From Rhizobiaceae bacterium (GTDB lineage Bacteria; Pseudomonadota; Alphaproteobacteria; Rhizobiales; Rhizobiaceae): a stretch of 64,000 nucleotides of DNA. Shown here piece by piece: positions 54,653 through 64,000 of this stretch (position 1 is its first letter; every line of letters starts with the position of its first letter). The position numbers and the translations under genes were made by a program. The DNA lies in the NCBI GenBank assembly GCA_905339215.1, contig CAJPFN010000013.1:1-64000 (forward strand), in the 5' to 3' direction. Below the pieces are notes generated by a model. That model was not told where the DNA came from. It saw nothing but the letters and a program-made list of their open reading frames with translations, and did not search any database.

Positions 54653-55413
54653 TTGCTTTTCGCTCCGGCGAGCAGGAACTCGCGATTGCCGTCGCCGCCC
54701 TCGATCGGCGAAGCAATCAGTCCGGTGGACCGCCATCCGGGAACAGCGTCGAGCCATGCGCGCAGCCGCTCGGCGACACGCGGCGCCTCCCTCGGATCGC
54801 GGAGCAGTCCACCCTTCCCAATCGCCTCGCGTCCGGCTTCGAACTGTGGCTTGACCAGGAAGACGCCCGCCGCCCCGCGCGCGGCGAGACGAAGCGCTGG
54901 TGGCAGGGCCAGTATCAGCGAGATGAAGGATACGTCGCTGACGAGAAGATCCGGGCGGACGCCGCCGAGATGCTCTTCACCGAGATCGCGGACGTTCAGC
55001 CCCTCGATGACGGTGACGCGGGGATCGGCGCGCAGGCCGGGGTCGATCTGGCCGTGGCCGACGTCGACAGCGAGGACATGCGCGGCGCCGCGTTCGAGGA
55101 GCACCTGGGTGAAGCCGCCGGTCGAGGCGCCGATGTCGAGCGCCGTGCGCCCGGCCGGATCGACGGCGAAGGCGTCGAGGCCGGCGATCAGTTTCAGCGC
55201 TGCACGCGAGACGTAGTGGCGCGCCGGATCGTCGACCGCGATCGCGGCGTCCTCGGCGACGGCAAGGCCCGGCTTGCTCGCCGGCATGCCGCCGACGGTG
55301 ACGGTGCCGCGCTCGATGGCGTCTCGGGCACGCGAGCGGGTGGCGAAAAGGCCGCGCCGGACGAGCAGTTCGTCCAGCCGGGAGCTGCCGCTCTTGGTCT
55401 GCGCCTGTTTCAT
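54649..55413 (-). CDS. tlyA: TlyA-family rRNA (cytidine-2'-O)-methyltransferase
   Basis: 254 residues. An N-terminal S4 domain (RLDELLVRRGLFATRSRARDA) is followed by an FtsJ-like methyltransferase fold with DIGASTGGFTQVLLERGA and SDVSFISLILALP. TlyA of mycobacteria methylates 16S C1409 and 23S C1920, but the alphaproteobacterial substrate is not established. It is translated together with the RlmD-like gene by overlap and shares the strand with dxs, 480 bases upstream. Confidence 0.93.
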   Translation of the reverse strand: MKQAQTKSGSSRLDELLVRRGLFATRSRARDAIERGTVTVGGMPASKPGLAVAEDAAIAVDDPARHYVSRAALKLIAGLDAFAVDPAGRTALDIGASTGGFTQVLLERGAAHVLAVDVGHGQIDPGLRADPRVTVIEGLNVRDLGEEHLGGVRPDLLVSDVSFISLILALPPALRLAARGAAGVFLVKPQFEAGREAIGKGGLLRDPREAPRVAERLRAWLDAVPGWRSTGLIASPIEGGDGNREFLLAGAKSK

Positions 55414-55461
55414 CGGCCTTCCTTGGCGAAAGCCGGGTGCGATGGCAAGTGGAGGGCTGGT

Positions 55462-55770
55462 TCAGAAGAGGATGATGCGCGAGATCCGGCGTTCCACGGC
55501 GGGTGCAAGGTCGCGTTCCCACTCCTTGTCGCCCACGGCAACTGCCGTCGGTCCAATCGAACCGGTGACGGTCTGGTCGCGCTGATGTTCCGGATCGGCG
55601 GTGACGAAGGCCAGCCTGGCATCGAAAGAGAAGCCGCCGCGTAGCGCGCCCATCTTGGCGGCGACGATCTCGATGGCGGCCTGCTCGAGCTTCCTGTCGT
55701 ACTGTGCCCCAGCGAAAGCCGGCATGGCGACGGCCGCCGAAAGCGCGGCGAGAATCAGCACTTTGTGCAT
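55462..55770 (-). CDS. Small hypothetical secreted protein
   Basis: 102 residues from ATG 55770. A clear signal peptide (KVLILAALSAAVAMPAFAG) is followed by a basic, mixed alpha/beta body with an Ala-Glu-Ile-Val helix and a terminal RRISRIILF. No known domain recognised. It sits between dxs and tlyA and is probably periplasmic. Confidence 0.7.
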   Translation of the reverse strand: MHKVLILAALSAAVAMPAFAGAQYDRKLEQAAIEIVAAKMGALRGGFSFDARLAFVTADPEHQRDQTVTGSIGPTAVAVGDKEWERDLAPAVERRISRIILF

Positions 55771-55894
55771 TCTTGTTGGCTCCCTGTCCCGGGAGCGTTC
55801 TACCAATGCGGCGCTAAGATTCGCCCAAGAGAAAGGGTAAGCAGAACGCCAAAAGCCAGCGTAAACAGAGGGTTAGAATCGCCCCTCCGAGAGC

Positions 55895-57811
55895 CTAGGC
55901 GCGGGCGGCGCGGCGGGCGCCGCCGAGCGCGGCAAACACCGTGCGCACGATACCCGCCGCATCCAACCCGGCGTCGGCGTACATCTTCTCTGGCTTGGCC
56001 TGCTCGGTGAATGCGTCGGGGAGGACGAGCGGCCTGACCTTCAGGCCGTTGTCGAGCAGGCCTTCGGTGGCGAGGAAATGCAGGACGTGGCTGGCGAAGC
56101 CGCCGACAGCACCCTCCTCGATCGTGACCAGCACCTCGTGCGAGCGGGCCAGGCGGCGGATCAGATCGTGGTCGAGCGGCTTGGCGAAGCGCGCGTCCGC
56201 GACTGTCGTCGACAGGCCGGCGGCCTCGAGTTCTTCGGCCGCCGCGAGGCTATCCTGGAGACGGGTACCGAAGGACAGCAGCGCGATCTTGGTGCCCTCC
56301 TTGACGACACGACCCTTGCCGATCTCAAGCACCGACCCGCGCTCGGGCATGTCGACGCCGACGCCGTTGCCGCGCGGGTAGCGGAAGGAGATCGGGCCGC
56401 CGTCGTAGGACGCGGCGGTGCGCACCATGTGCTTCAATTCCGCCTCGTCGGCGGCGGCCATGACGACGAAGCCGGGCAGCGTGGCGAGATAGGTCGTATC
56501 GAAGGCGCCGCAATGCGTCGGGCCGTCGGCGCCGACGAAGCCGGCGCGGTCGATGGGGAAGCGAACTGGCAGTCCCTGGATGGCGACGTCGTGGACGACC
56601 TGATCGTAGGCGCGCTGGAGGAAGGTCGAATAGATCGCGCAGAACGGCTTGAAGCCTTCGGTCGCAAGGCCCGCGGCGAAAGTGACTGCGTGCTGCTCGG
56701 CAATGCCGACGTCGAAGGTACGTGACGGGAACGCCTCGCCGAACAGGTCGATGCCGGTACCGGACGGCATGGCCGCAGTGATCGCGACGATCCGGTCGTC
56801 CTCGGTGCCTTCCTGGACGAGGCTCTCAGCAAAGACCCTGGTATAGGCCGGCGCGTTCGCCGGCGGTTTCGCCTGGGTACCAGTGATGACGTCGAACTTG
56901 TTGACGCCGTGGTACTTGTCCGCAGCTGCTTCGGCGGGTCCGTAACCCTTGCCTTTCTGCGTGACGACGTGGATCAGCACCGGGCCGTCGGCATTGTCGC
57001 GGACGTTCTTCAGGACCGGGATCAGATGCTCGAGGTTATGACCGTCGATCGGGCCGATGTGAAAGAAGCCGAGTTCCTCGAACAGGGTGCCGCCGGTGAC
57101 GTAGCCGCGCGCATGTTCGACTGCCCGGGTAATGGCGCGGTCGACGCGCTCGCCGAGGTATGAGGTCAGCTTTTTGCCGAAGTCGCGCAGGCCCAGATAG
57201 GCTTTGCCCGAGCCGAGGCGAGCTAGATAGGCGCTCATCGCGCCCGTCGGCGGCGCGATCGACATGTCGTTGTCGTTGAGGATCACGATCAGCCGCGCAT
57301 CGAGCGCACCAGCGTTGTTCAGCGCCTCGTAGGCCATGCCGGCCGACATGGCGCCGTCGCCGATGACGGCGATGACGTTGTTCTTGCCGCCTTTAAGGTC
57401 GCGTCCGACGGCCATGCCGAGGCCGGCCGAGATCGACGTCGAGGAATGCGCGGCGCCGAAGGGGTCGTATTCGCTCTCGGCGCGCCGAGTGAATCCGGAC
57501 AGGCCGCCCTCCTGGCGCAGCGTCCGGATGCGGTCGCGGCGGCCGGTGAGGATCTTGTGCGGATAGGCCTGGTGGCCAACGTCCCAGATCAGCCTGTCGG
57601 CGGGCGTGTCGAAGACGTAATGCAGGGCGACGGTGAGTTCGACGACGCCGAGCCCGGCACCGAGGTGTCCGCCCGTGTGCGAGACCGCGTCGATCATTTC
57701 GGCGCGAAGTTCGGCGGCGACCTGCGGAAGATCGCTCTCGGAAAGCTGGCGCAGGTCCGCGGGGATGCGGACCTTGTCCAGCAATGGAGACGGGGGTGGG
57801 CCTGGATTCAC
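55895..57811 (-). CDS. dxs: 1-deoxy-D-xylulose-5-phosphate synthase
   Basis: 638 residues from GTG 57811 ([15 protein letters not shown]), the usual size. The thiamin-diphosphate motif is [19 protein letters not shown] near residue 155-175. [13 protein letters not shown] holds the N-terminal active-site His, and the transketolase-like pyrimidine domain has [14 protein letters not shown]. It condenses pyruvate and glyceraldehyde 3-phosphate, the first step of the MEP pathway, and also feeds thiamin and pyridoxal synthesis. No ATG is available nearby and no strong ribosome-binding site is seen, so the start may need checking. Confidence 0.96.
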   Translation of the reverse strand: MNPGPPPSPLLDKVRIPADLRQLSESDLPQVAAELRAEMIDAVSHTGGHLGAGLGVVELTVALHYVFDTPADRLIWDVGHQAYPHKILTGRRDRIRTLRQEGGLSGFTRRAESEYDPFGAAHSSTSISAGLGMAVGRDLKGGKNNVIAVIGDGAMSAGMAYEALNNAGALDARLIVILNDNDMSIAPPTGAMSAYLARLGSGKAYLGLRDFGKKLTSYLGERVDRAITRAVEHARGYVTGGTLFEELGFFHIGPIDGHNLEHLIPVLKNVRDNADGPVLIHVVTQKGKGYGPAEAAADKYHGVNKFDVITGTQAKPPANAPAYTRVFAESLVQEGTEDDRIVAITAAMPSGTGIDLFGEAFPSRTFDVGIAEQHAVTFAAGLATEGFKPFCAIYSTFLQRAYDQVVHDVAIQGLPVRFPIDRAGFVGADGPTHCGAFDTTYLATLPGFVVMAAADEAELKHMVRTAASYDGGPISFRYPRGNGVGVDMPERGSVLEIGKGRVVKEGTKIALLSFGTRLQDSLAAAEELEAAGLSTTVADARFAKPLDHDLIRRLARSHEVLVTIEEGAVGGFASHVLHFLATEGLLDNGLKVRPLVLPDAFTEQAKPEKMYADAGLDAAGIVRTVFAALGGARRAARA

Positions 57812-57894
57812 GTCTTGGCGCCTGTCTTGGCCGTAGATTTCGCCGGGAAATAGGCCGTTAACGTGGCAAAGTAAATGCGCGGGGCAATCACGTC

Positions 57895-58815
57895 TCAGTT
57901 TTCCGGCAGCGGGACGAACTCCTCCTCGTCGCCCGGTATGATGTCGAAGCGGCCGGTTCGCCATTCCTCCTTGGCCTGCTCGATGCGCTCGCGCGAGGAC
58001 GAGACGAAGTTCCACCAGATATAGCGCTTCGAGCCGAGCGAGGCGCCGCCGAACAGCATGAAATGCCCTCCGCCCTCCGAACCTACGACGATTTCGTCGC
58101 CCGGGCGCAGGACGAGCAGCCGGTCGGCCGGGAACCGGTCACCGGCGATGTCGAGATCGCCGGCGAGCACGTAGAGGGCCCGCTCCTCGGTCGCTGCAGG
58201 AATCTGGATCTGCGCACCGGGTTCAAGGCGGATATCGACGTAGAGCGTCTCGGAATAGGTGGTTACTGGCGAACGAAGGCCGTGGAAATCGCCGATCACC
58301 ACACGGCCTGAAACGCCTTCCGCGGAAAATTCCGGCAAGTTTACTCGCGGCGTATTGGCGAAGTCGGGCGCGATCTCCTCCCTATCGTCGGGCAGCGCCA
58401 GCCAGGTTTGCAAGCCGGAGATGGACAGCGGGCTTCCGCGCATTTCCTCCGGCGAGCGCTCGGAATGGACGATGCCCCTGCCCGCAGTCATAAGATTCAC
58501 GTCGCCGGGCTCGATAACGATTTCAGTGCCGAGCGAATCGCGATGGCGGATCCGCCCGTCGAAGAGATATGTGACGGTCGAAAGGCCGATATGGGGGTGC
58601 GGCCGAACATCCAACGCTTCGCCCGCGCGCAGGATAGCCGGCCCCATGCGGTCGAAGAAGATGAACGGGCCGACCAGCCTGCGCCTTGCCGTCGGCAGCG
58701 CGCGCCGCACCGCGAAACCGCCGATGTCGCGGGCGTTGGGGATGACCATCAGTTCGATCGCATCGCAGGCGAGCCTGTCGCCGGGTTGCGGGTCGTTTCC
58801 GGGAAAGAAGCTCAT
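57895..58815 (-). CDS. Pirin-family bicupin protein
   Basis: 306 residues with two cupin folds. The N-terminal cupin has the metal pattern [17 protein letters not shown] and [16 protein letters not shown]. The C-terminal cupin includes [20 protein letters not shown] and [22 protein letters not shown]. Bacterial pirins are metal-binding and some are quercetinases; others regulate metabolism by binding enzymes. Function here is not determinable. It is followed by no other gene in an obvious operon. Confidence 0.92.
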   Translation of the reverse strand: MSFFPGNDPQPGDRLACDAIELMVIPNARDIGGFAVRRALPTARRRLVGPFIFFDRMGPAILRAGEALDVRPHPHIGLSTVTYLFDGRIRHRDSLGTEIVIEPGDVNLMTAGRGIVHSERSPEEMRGSPLSISGLQTWLALPDDREEIAPDFANTPRVNLPEFSAEGVSGRVVIGDFHGLRSPVTTYSETLYVDIRLEPGAQIQIPAATEERALYVLAGDLDIAGDRFPADRLLVLRPGDEIVVGSEGGGHFMLFGGASLGSKRYIWWNFVSSSRERIEQAKEEWRTGRFDIIPGDEEEFVPLPEN

Positions 58816-58831
58816 TCGCCAGCGCCCTTCG

Positions 58832-59224
58832 TCATGACCAAGTCAGCAGCGGCACATCATAGCGCGAAAGGTTTCGGTCGTAGGTCACGAATAGCATAAC
58901 CTCGATGATGGCCTGCGCCAGCATGAGGCGGTCCAACGGATCGGCATGCAACGGCGGCAGGCGCTCGACCATTGCCACGTGGGCGGCGGTCACTTCGAGC
59001 GACGCGAATCCCACCCGCTCAAAATAGCTGATCGTTTCATGACCGGAGAAAGGTGGGCTGTCCGGCCGAGCGAGGCGATGCTTGATCGCGACCTCCCAAA
59101 CGGCGACGGCGGAAACCGTGACCTTATTCTCAGGGTCGCCGATCGCCTCAAAGATCTTGGGTGCGATCCGCCTAGGCTCTGTGAGCGCCCACATAGCCAC
59201 ATGAGTGTCTAGCAGAAGTCTCAC
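58832..59224 (-). CDS. PIN-domain toxin (VapC-type ribonuclease)
   Basis: 130 residues. The PIN active-site acids are in LLLDTHVAMWAL (first Asp), the Glu in VSAVAVWEVAIK, and the Asp of HADPLDRLMLAQA, with a late acid in VTYDRNL. It resembles the PIN_Sll0205-like toxin group that pairs with Phd-type antitoxins. It overlaps the antitoxin gene by four bases, which links their synthesis. PIN toxins cleave RNA when free of the antitoxin. Activity is not proven. Confidence 0.9.
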   Translation of the reverse strand: MRLLLDTHVAMWALTEPRRIAPKIFEAIGDPENKVTVSAVAVWEVAIKHRLARPDSPPFSGHETISYFERVGFASLEVTAAHVAMVERLPPLHADPLDRLMLAQAIIEVMLFVTYDRNLSRYDVPLLTWS

Positions 59225-59502
59225 TTGTCCTCGTGTTCGCCGAGGAACATGGCTTCGATCTCCGCATCCATGGCTTGGAACGCCTCGAAATCCATCGGCG
59301 GATATTTGCCGGCAAGCAGGCCCAACTGCCTCTTCCGTTTCGGCTCGGCATCAAGCGGCACGAGCTTTGCCGCCGGCTTGCCGTTGCGGGCGATGATGAT
59401 CTCGCTCTCGGCGCCGCTTTCGACCGCGTCGACTAGTTTGGAGGCACTGGTCTTCGCCTCGAGCATGTTCACGGTGGTCGTCACGGATATCGCCTTAGCC
59501 AA
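59221..59502 (-). CDS. Phd/YefM-type antitoxin
   Basis: 93 residues. The N-terminal DNA-binding/dimerisation domain has the family form ISVTTTVNMLEAKTSASKLV with GAESEIIIARNGKPAAKLVP. The acidic C-terminus (EAFQAMDAEIEAM...) would wrap and block the PIN active site. It lies upstream of the toxin in the same transcript and would autoregulate from the gap before it (59503-59569), but no operator was recognised. A start at the internal ATG (~59466) is possible. Confidence 0.88.
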   Translation of the reverse strand: MAKAISVTTTVNMLEAKTSASKLVDAVESGAESEIIIARNGKPAAKLVPLDAEPKRKRQLGLLAGKYPPMDFEAFQAMDAEIEAMFLGEHEDK

Positions 59503-59569
59503 TCCTGACTGAGGCAGGCACGGCGATACGCCGCGTCAATGGCGCACAGAAGGATGGGAACGGCGCTTC

Positions 59570-59821
59570 CTACTCCCCGTCGAGCGGCTCCGTGCCCGCG
59601 GCCTTGCCGTCGCGCGACAGGCGGATCTTCTCGACCTTGTCCTCGGCTGCCTTGAGCAGGCGGTCGCAGTGCGACTTCAGCGCCTCGCCGCGTTCGTAGA
59701 TGCGGATCGACTGGTCGAGCGGCACGTCGCCCTTCTCGAGATCGTCGACGATGCGCTCCAGCGCCTGAAGCGCCTGCTCGAAGCTCATCGCCCTGATGTC
59801 GTCGTTGGTCTCAGCGGCCAT
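59570..59821 (-). CDS. xseB: Exodeoxyribonuclease VII small subunit
   Basis: 83 residues with the family pattern [20 protein letters not shown] and [25 protein letters not shown]. XseB binds several copies per XseA and stabilises the nuclease; xseA is not in the window. It starts 3 bases after the deacetylase gene, so the two are co-transcribed, an arrangement seen in other Rhizobiales. Confidence 0.94.
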   Translation of the reverse strand: MAAETNDDIRAMSFEQALQALERIVDDLEKGDVPLDQSIRIYERGEALKSHCDRLLKAAEDKVEKIRLSRDGKAAGTEPLDGE

Positions 59822-59824
59822 CGT

Positions 59825-60751
59825 CTAACCCTTCATCAAGCGCCCGACATGCGCGCCGACCGAAAACGCCAATCCCTGGAGGTCGTAGCCGCCTTCGAGC
59901 AGGCTGACCACCCGGTTGCCGCAGAGGCGCGCGGCACGGTCCATCAACTGGCCGGTCGCCCAGTCGAAATCGGCCTCGGTCAAGTTGATTTCGGCCAGCG
60001 GATCCCGGTGATGCGCGTCGAAGCCCGCCGAGATGATGATCAGATCCGGCCGGAAGGAATCGATCGCCGGTAGAACCCGCGACAGGAAGGCGTCGCGGAA
60101 AAGCTCGCCGCCAGAATCTGGTGACAGCGGCGCGTTGACGATGTTGCCGACGCCCTGCTCGCTGACCGCGCCGGTGCCCGGATAGAGCGGCATCTGGTGG
60201 GTCGAACAGTAGAGGACCGTCGGGTCCGCCCAGAAGATATCCTGGGTGCCGTTGCCGTGGTGGACGTCCCAGTCGACGATGGCAACGCGTTCCGCACCGT
60301 GGCGGCGCTGGGCATGGCGGGCGGCGATCGCAGCGTTGTTGAACAGGCAGAAGCCCATCGCGGTGGCCCGCTCGGCGTGGTGCCCCGGCGGACGGGCGGC
60401 GACGAACACGTTGTCGGCGCGGCCTTCGAAGACATCGTCGACGGCGGCATTGGCGGCGCCGACCGCAGTCAGGGCCGCCTCCCAACTCTTCGGACTCATC
60501 GAGGTGTCGGCGTCAATGCGCGCCAGGCCGGATTCGGGAGCCAAGGCCTCTAGCCGCGCCACATAGTCCTCGGGATGGCCGTGGAGCAAGGTCGGGCGAT
60601 CGCATAGCGGAGCCTCGACGCGATCGAGCGCTGAATAGCGCTCGTCCTCGAGCACGCGCGCGATGGCGCGAAGCCGGTCGGGCCGTTCCGGATGGCCGGG
60701 GGGCGTCAGGTGGTCGAGGAAGACCGGGTGGGAGTAGAGGCGGGTGACCAT
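59825..60751 (-). CDS. Histone-deacetylase-family protein (acetoin/polyamine-type deacetylase)
   Basis: 308 residues from ATG 60751. Class II HDAC-like residues are visible: the His pair in RPPGHHAERATAMGF, zinc ligands in VDWDVHHGNGTQ, and the later Asp in SAGFDAHHRDPLA with the Tyr in EGGYDLQGLA. Bacterial members deacetylate small amines such as acetylpolyamines or unknown substrates. It lies upstream of xseB in a two-gene unit. Confidence 0.93.
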   Translation of the reverse strand: MVTRLYSHPVFLDHLTPPGHPERPDRLRAIARVLEDERYSALDRVEAPLCDRPTLLHGHPEDYVARLEALAPESGLARIDADTSMSPKSWEAALTAVGAANAAVDDVFEGRADNVFVAARPPGHHAERATAMGFCLFNNAAIAARHAQRRHGAERVAIVDWDVHHGNGTQDIFWADPTVLYCSTHQMPLYPGTGAVSEQGVGNIVNAPLSPDSGGELFRDAFLSRVLPAIDSFRPDLIIISAGFDAHHRDPLAEINLTEADFDWATGQLMDRAARLCGNRVVSLLEGGYDLQGLAFSVGAHVGRLMKG

Positions 60752-60836
60752 GCCCCGATATAGGCGCTGCGCCGCGCTTTGGCCATGGCCGCGGCGCCGC
60801 CTGCGTCCGTGTTCAACAGGCTTTGGCGCCGCCGCA

Positions 60837-61820
60837 TCAGCGCACCGCGGAGCCCGCCGCCGGGTCGCCACCGCCCAGCGCGGCCAGCGCGCGGTCCTTC
60901 AGCTTGCGGAATTTCGCCGAGGCATCGGCCAAGCGGCGATCCCAGTCGGGATTGGGTACCTGCCCCTCGATGGTGCGGAAGTAGACCTGCATCAGCGCGG
61001 CGATGGCGAAGGGTTCCAGCAGCGCCGCCTTGAGCGCCCAGGCGAAGACGATGGCGAGCACGAAGGCCCAGCCACCCGCCTGGCCGGGCATGAGGTAGAG
61101 CAGCGCGCCGGCCGGCGCGATCATGACCAGGAAAACGACGAACGACACCAGCCACATGATGACGGCGAGCCAGATCGCGTTCCTGATCATGGCCTTCGCA
61201 TTCTGCGCGTAGAGGACGACGCCCTGTCGCGCCGTTTCCCACGGATTCCTGCTGTCGGTGCGGATGTTGTAGCCGAGTATGATCTCGTCGACATAGGTCA
61301 GCGACAGCCTGATCACCGTATTGATGAAGCGAACGAGCTGATCGAACCCAGGGATCGGGATGAAGGAAGCGATGCCGCCGATCAGGCCGGTGATGGCGGC
61401 GATGGCGCCCTTGACGAGCTGGTCGAGCACGAAAAGCACGTTCGCTTCGGCGAAACGGTCGGTGACCACCTGCTGCGCGTAGGCGATCTGGCCCTGGCCG
61501 CCGGGAATGTCCCGCCCGTCGATCAGCTGCACCATCGCCGCGATGTGGCCGGCCTTGACCATGTAGAGGATGTACTCGCGCAGCCAGTAGACGATTGCCG
61601 AAACCAACACGAAGCCGCCGATGCCGCCCCATACCGCGAAGGTCGCCGGACCGTCCGGGTCGGACGAGACATGGCCGACGCCATAGCCGACGCCGGCGCC
61701 TGCACCCGTCGCGAGGACATAGGCGGCCGTTATCACGAAATAGACGATCAGGCGCAGGACGATGAACGGCCACGTGCGGGCCATGATGGCGAGCGTTCCA
61801 CCGATCGAGAAATCCCACAT
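60837..61820 (-). CDS. Conserved hypothetical polytopic membrane protein
   Basis: 327 residues from ATG 61820. About six hydrophobic segments: near residues 10-35, 55-75, 130-160, 215-240, 245-275 and 280-300. Between them are charged segments such as YNIRTDSRNPWETARQGV, and a soluble acidic-basic C-terminus ends the protein. It is of a type common in Rhizobiales without assigned function. It lies between the deacetylase and the c-di-GMP gene, on the same strand. Confidence 0.75.
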   Translation of the reverse strand: MWDFSIGGTLAIMARTWPFIVLRLIVYFVITAAYVLATGAGAGVGYGVGHVSSDPDGPATFAVWGGIGGFVLVSAIVYWLREYILYMVKAGHIAAMVQLIDGRDIPGGQGQIAYAQQVVTDRFAEANVLFVLDQLVKGAIAAITGLIGGIASFIPIPGFDQLVRFINTVIRLSLTYVDEIILGYNIRTDSRNPWETARQGVVLYAQNAKAMIRNAIWLAVIMWLVSFVVFLVMIAPAGALLYLMPGQAGGWAFVLAIVFAWALKAALLEPFAIAALMQVYFRTIEGQVPNPDWDRRLADASAKFRKLKDRALAALGGGDPAAGSAVR

Positions 61821-61852
61821 GGCCGCGTCCCTCCGCCATGGCAGGCAACCAT

Positions 61853-64000
61853 TCAAGACACCTGTGTGTCAATCCGCCGACCGGCTCCTTCGGGGCCGGT
61901 GCCTCCGCAGCCCTGGCGGCGGAACGTGGGTCCAAGGTGGGCCGGCAGGCACGCGGGATCGAGCGGCTTCGAGAACAGATAGCCCTGGCCGAAGTCGCAA
62001 TCGCAGGAGCGCAGGCGTGCTAGCTGGTCCTCCGTCTCGATCCCTTCAGCCACGACCGTCATGTCGAGGCTGTGTGCCAGACCGATCGTCGCCTTGACGA
62101 TCGTATGGGCGGCGGCGTCGTCGCACATGTCGCGGACGAAGCTGCGGTCGATCTTGAGCCGATCGACGGGGAAGCGGCTGAGATGGGACAGCGAGGCATA
62201 GCCGGTGCCGAAGTCGTCCAGAGCGATCGAGAAACCCATATCACGGAACGTCTGGAGAGCCTCCGATATCCGGCTTCCATCCTTGTGCAGCAGGATGTTC
62301 TCGGTGAGTTCGATCTCGACGTCGCACGGGGAGAGCCCATGTTCCTCCACGAGCCGGCGGACGAGTGCGGGGAACTCCGCGATCTTCAACTGCGCGGCGG
62401 CGATGTTCACGGCGACCGCGCCGACGACAAGGCGCCGCCGTCGCAAGTTGCGGACCATCTCAAGGCTCTTGCGCAGCACGCGCCAGCCGAGATCCACGAT
62501 CAGCCCGATCTCTTCGGCGATGGCGATGAAATCGGCCGGCGCGACATCCGCGCCGTTGTGGCGCCAGCGCGCGAGGGCCTCGAAGCCCACATGGCCGCCG
62601 TCCTTCAACGAGACCTGCGGCTGGAAGGCGACATCGATCCTGTCGTTCGCCACCGCCGCCGAGAGCGCATCCGCGATCTTGCGCCGCGCCTCGAGTCCCG
62701 ACCTCATGTCGCGGGAATATACCCGGTAAGTGCTCCTGCCTGACGCCTTCGCTTGATAGAGCGCAATGTCGGCGTTCTTGAGCAGCACTTCGGTCTTGCG
62801 CCCGTCGCGCGGAAAGAGCGAGATACCGACGCTCATGTTCGGCGTGATGGCGCGGCGCTGGATGGTCAGTGGCTGCTGGACCGCAGCCAGCATTTTCTCC
62901 GCGACCTTTCCCGCGGTCTGTCGGTCAAAGACGTTGGGCAGGATGATCGCGAACTCGTCGCCGCCGAGCCGCACGATCGTATCGGATCGGCGCAGCGCCT
63001 GGCCGAGGCGTCCGGCCACCGCGACGAGCAGCGTATCGCCGGCACTGTGACCCATCGTGTCATTGACCGCCTTGAAGCCGTCCAGATCGAGAACGAGAAG
63101 TGCGCCCGACTGTCCGGAACGGATCGCCCCAGATACCGCCTCGGAGAGGCGCGATCCGAGGACCGAGCGGTTGAGAAGCCCCGTGAGTGGATCGTGTTCG
63201 GCGTGATACTTGATCGCGGCCTCCGAGCGTTTCAATTCGGTGATGTCGGTCCGCGTACCGACGATATGACCGGAAGTGGAACGGCGTTCCTGGATCTGGA
63301 TCCAGCGGCCGTCTGACAACGCCTGGACAAGCTTTCGCCCGGGATTGCGATGGGCCTTGATCCTGGCGCGCAACCAGGCATCGCGTGCTTCGGAGGTGTT
63401 CTTCTGTAGCTGGTATTCGCCCTTCTCCAGGCCCGCCTTCAGGATCGCCGCGAACTCCGATCCGATTTGGATTGCTTCCGTGGAGACGGGGAAACACTGC
63501 TTGTAGGCCTGGTTGAAGAGAACCAGCCGGTCGTCGGGATCGAAGGCTGCGATGCCGTCGGGAACCGTCTCGATGACGTCGACAAGGAGTGTCTCGGCCT
63601 TCCGGCGCCGCTCGACCTCCTCGAGAAGGGCAGCCTCGGCGGCTTTTCTCTTCGTGATCTCGTAGCGGACCGATACATAGGCCTCGATCCGGTTCCTCGG
63701 TCCCACGAGCGGAACGATCGTCGTGTCCACCCAGTAGAGCGCACCGCTCTTGGCCCGATTGCAAATCTCTCCGTGCCACACCTCGCCGCGCGAGACGGTT
63801 CGCCACATGTTGGCGAAGAACTCCTTGGGGTGATGGCCGGAGTTCACCAGCCGAAACGACTTGCCCAGCAATTCACCTTCGGAGTACCCAGTCGTAGCGC
63901 ACAGCATGCCGTTGACATGGACGATGCGGCCGGCCCGGTCGGTCACCGCGAGGATCGCATGCCGATCAAGCGCCGCCTGGTAGGCGTCAAGAACGCGGAA
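61853..64000 (-). CDS. PAS-PAS-GGDEF-EAL signalling protein, N-terminus outside the window
   Basis: The frame is open through base 64000, so ~715 residues of the C-terminal part are seen. Two PAS domains come first (DRAGRIVHVNG and TVPDGIAAFDPDDRLVLFN). The GGDEF domain has the full signature RLGGDEFAII, so cyclase activity is possible. The EAL domain has GFEALARWRHN and [15 protein letters not shown]. Both activities may be present, as in many bifunctional c-di-GMP enzymes. No membrane helix appears in the visible part. A GTG at 63946 inside the first PAS domain is not the real start. Confidence 0.92.
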   Translation of the reverse strand, partial: FRVLDAYQAALDRHAILAVTDRAGRIVHVNGMLCATTGYSEGELLGKSFRLVNSGHHPKEFFANMWRTVSRGEVWHGEICNRAKSGALYWVDTTIVPLVGPRNRIEAYVSVRYEITKRKAAEAALLEEVERRRKAETLLVDVIETVPDGIAAFDPDDRLVLFNQAYKQCFPVSTEAIQIGSEFAAILKAGLEKGEYQLQKNTSEARDAWLRARIKAHRNPGRKLVQALSDGRWIQIQERRSTSGHIVGTRTDITELKRSEAAIKYHAEHDPLTGLLNRSVLGSRLSEAVSGAIRSGQSGALLVLDLDGFKAVNDTMGHSAGDTLLVAVAGRLGQALRRSDTIVRLGGDEFAIILPNVFDRQTAGKVAEKMLAAVQQPLTIQRRAITPNMSVGISLFPRDGRKTEVLLKNADIALYQAKASGRSTYRVYSRDMRSGLEARRKIADALSAAVANDRIDVAFQPQVSLKDGGHVGFEALARWRHNGADVAPADFIAIAEEIGLIVDLGWRVLRKSLEMVRNLRRRRLVVGAVAVNIAAAQLKIAEFPALVRRLVEEHGLSPCDVEIELTENILLHKDGSRISEALQTFRDMGFSIALDDFGTGYASLSHLSRFPVDRLKIDRSFVRDMCDDAAAHTIVKATIGLAHSLDMTVVAEGIETEDQLARLRSCDCDFGQGYLFSKPLDPACLPAHLGPTFRRQGCGGTGPEGAGRRIDTQVS

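Overview
The window is a chromosomal segment of a high-GC alphaproteobacterium. It most resembles the order Hyphomicrobiales (Rhizobiales), probably the Mesorhizobium/Phyllobacteriaceae neighbourhood. The order rests on CcrM, an IalB-family protein, the ctaC-ctaD-ctaB-coxF-ctaG-ctaE oxidase cluster, thrB next to rnhA, and the dciA/mutY/HAD/ccrM order. The family-level placement is inference from gene content; no 16S rRNA or tRNA gene is visible.

Layout. 1-3.9 kb: the 3' end of a secreted RTX protein, followed by its type I secretion ATPase and membrane-fusion protein. 3.9-7.1 kb: a WbpM/PglF-type sugar-nucleotide dehydratase and a DegT-family sugar aminotransferase on the opposite strand. 7.2-13.8 kb: biotin uptake (bioY), a metallo-hydrolase, a DUF1499 membrane protein, an acyl-CoA synthetase, a hypothetical protein and a class III transaminase. 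14-22.4 kb: a worn surface-polysaccharide/LPS-core region around ppdK. It holds a multi-helix GT-C-like protein, an AT-richer GT2, a glycosyltransferase-like gene broken by several frameshifts, a WaaG-like GT4, and a chimeric reading frame whose 3' half is a UDP-glucuronate decarboxylase without its NAD-binding half. 22.4-31.7 kb: housekeeping genes smc, dsbA-like, dciA, mutY, two HAD phosphatases, ccrM and a lipoprotein. 31.8-40.1 kb: thrC-M16 peptidase-GNAT-EAL on the plus strand, yqgE, a DsbD-N-like protein and a peroxiredoxin. 40.2-49.7 kb: a long minus-strand run from cytochrome c oxidase genes through an L,D-transpeptidase, DUF983 and SURF1 to ispH-thrB-rnhA. 50-53.4 kb: ialB, ybjN, tldD and a sirtuin. 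53.4-64 kb: two RNA methyltransferases, dxs, pirin, a PIN/Phd toxin-antitoxin pair, xseB, an HDAC-like deacetylase, a membrane protein and a truncated PAS-GGDEF-EAL protein.

How the parts work together. The RTX protein is the likely cargo of the adjacent secretion pair, with an outer-membrane TolC elsewhere. The oxidase block supplies subunits I-III plus heme O synthesis (CtaB), copper delivery (CtaG) and SURF1 assembly; several of its genes overlap by ATGA, which suggests coupled translation. ispH and dxs both feed the MEP isoprenoid pathway but lie in separate operons. thrC and thrB, which act consecutively in threonine synthesis, lie about 7.5 kb apart on opposite strands.

I found no clearly new multi-gene system. 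The most unusual observations are the decayed glycosyltransferase-like gene, the chimeric decarboxylase reading frame, and a sirtuin with no ATG, GTG or TTG upstream of its NAD-binding motif.
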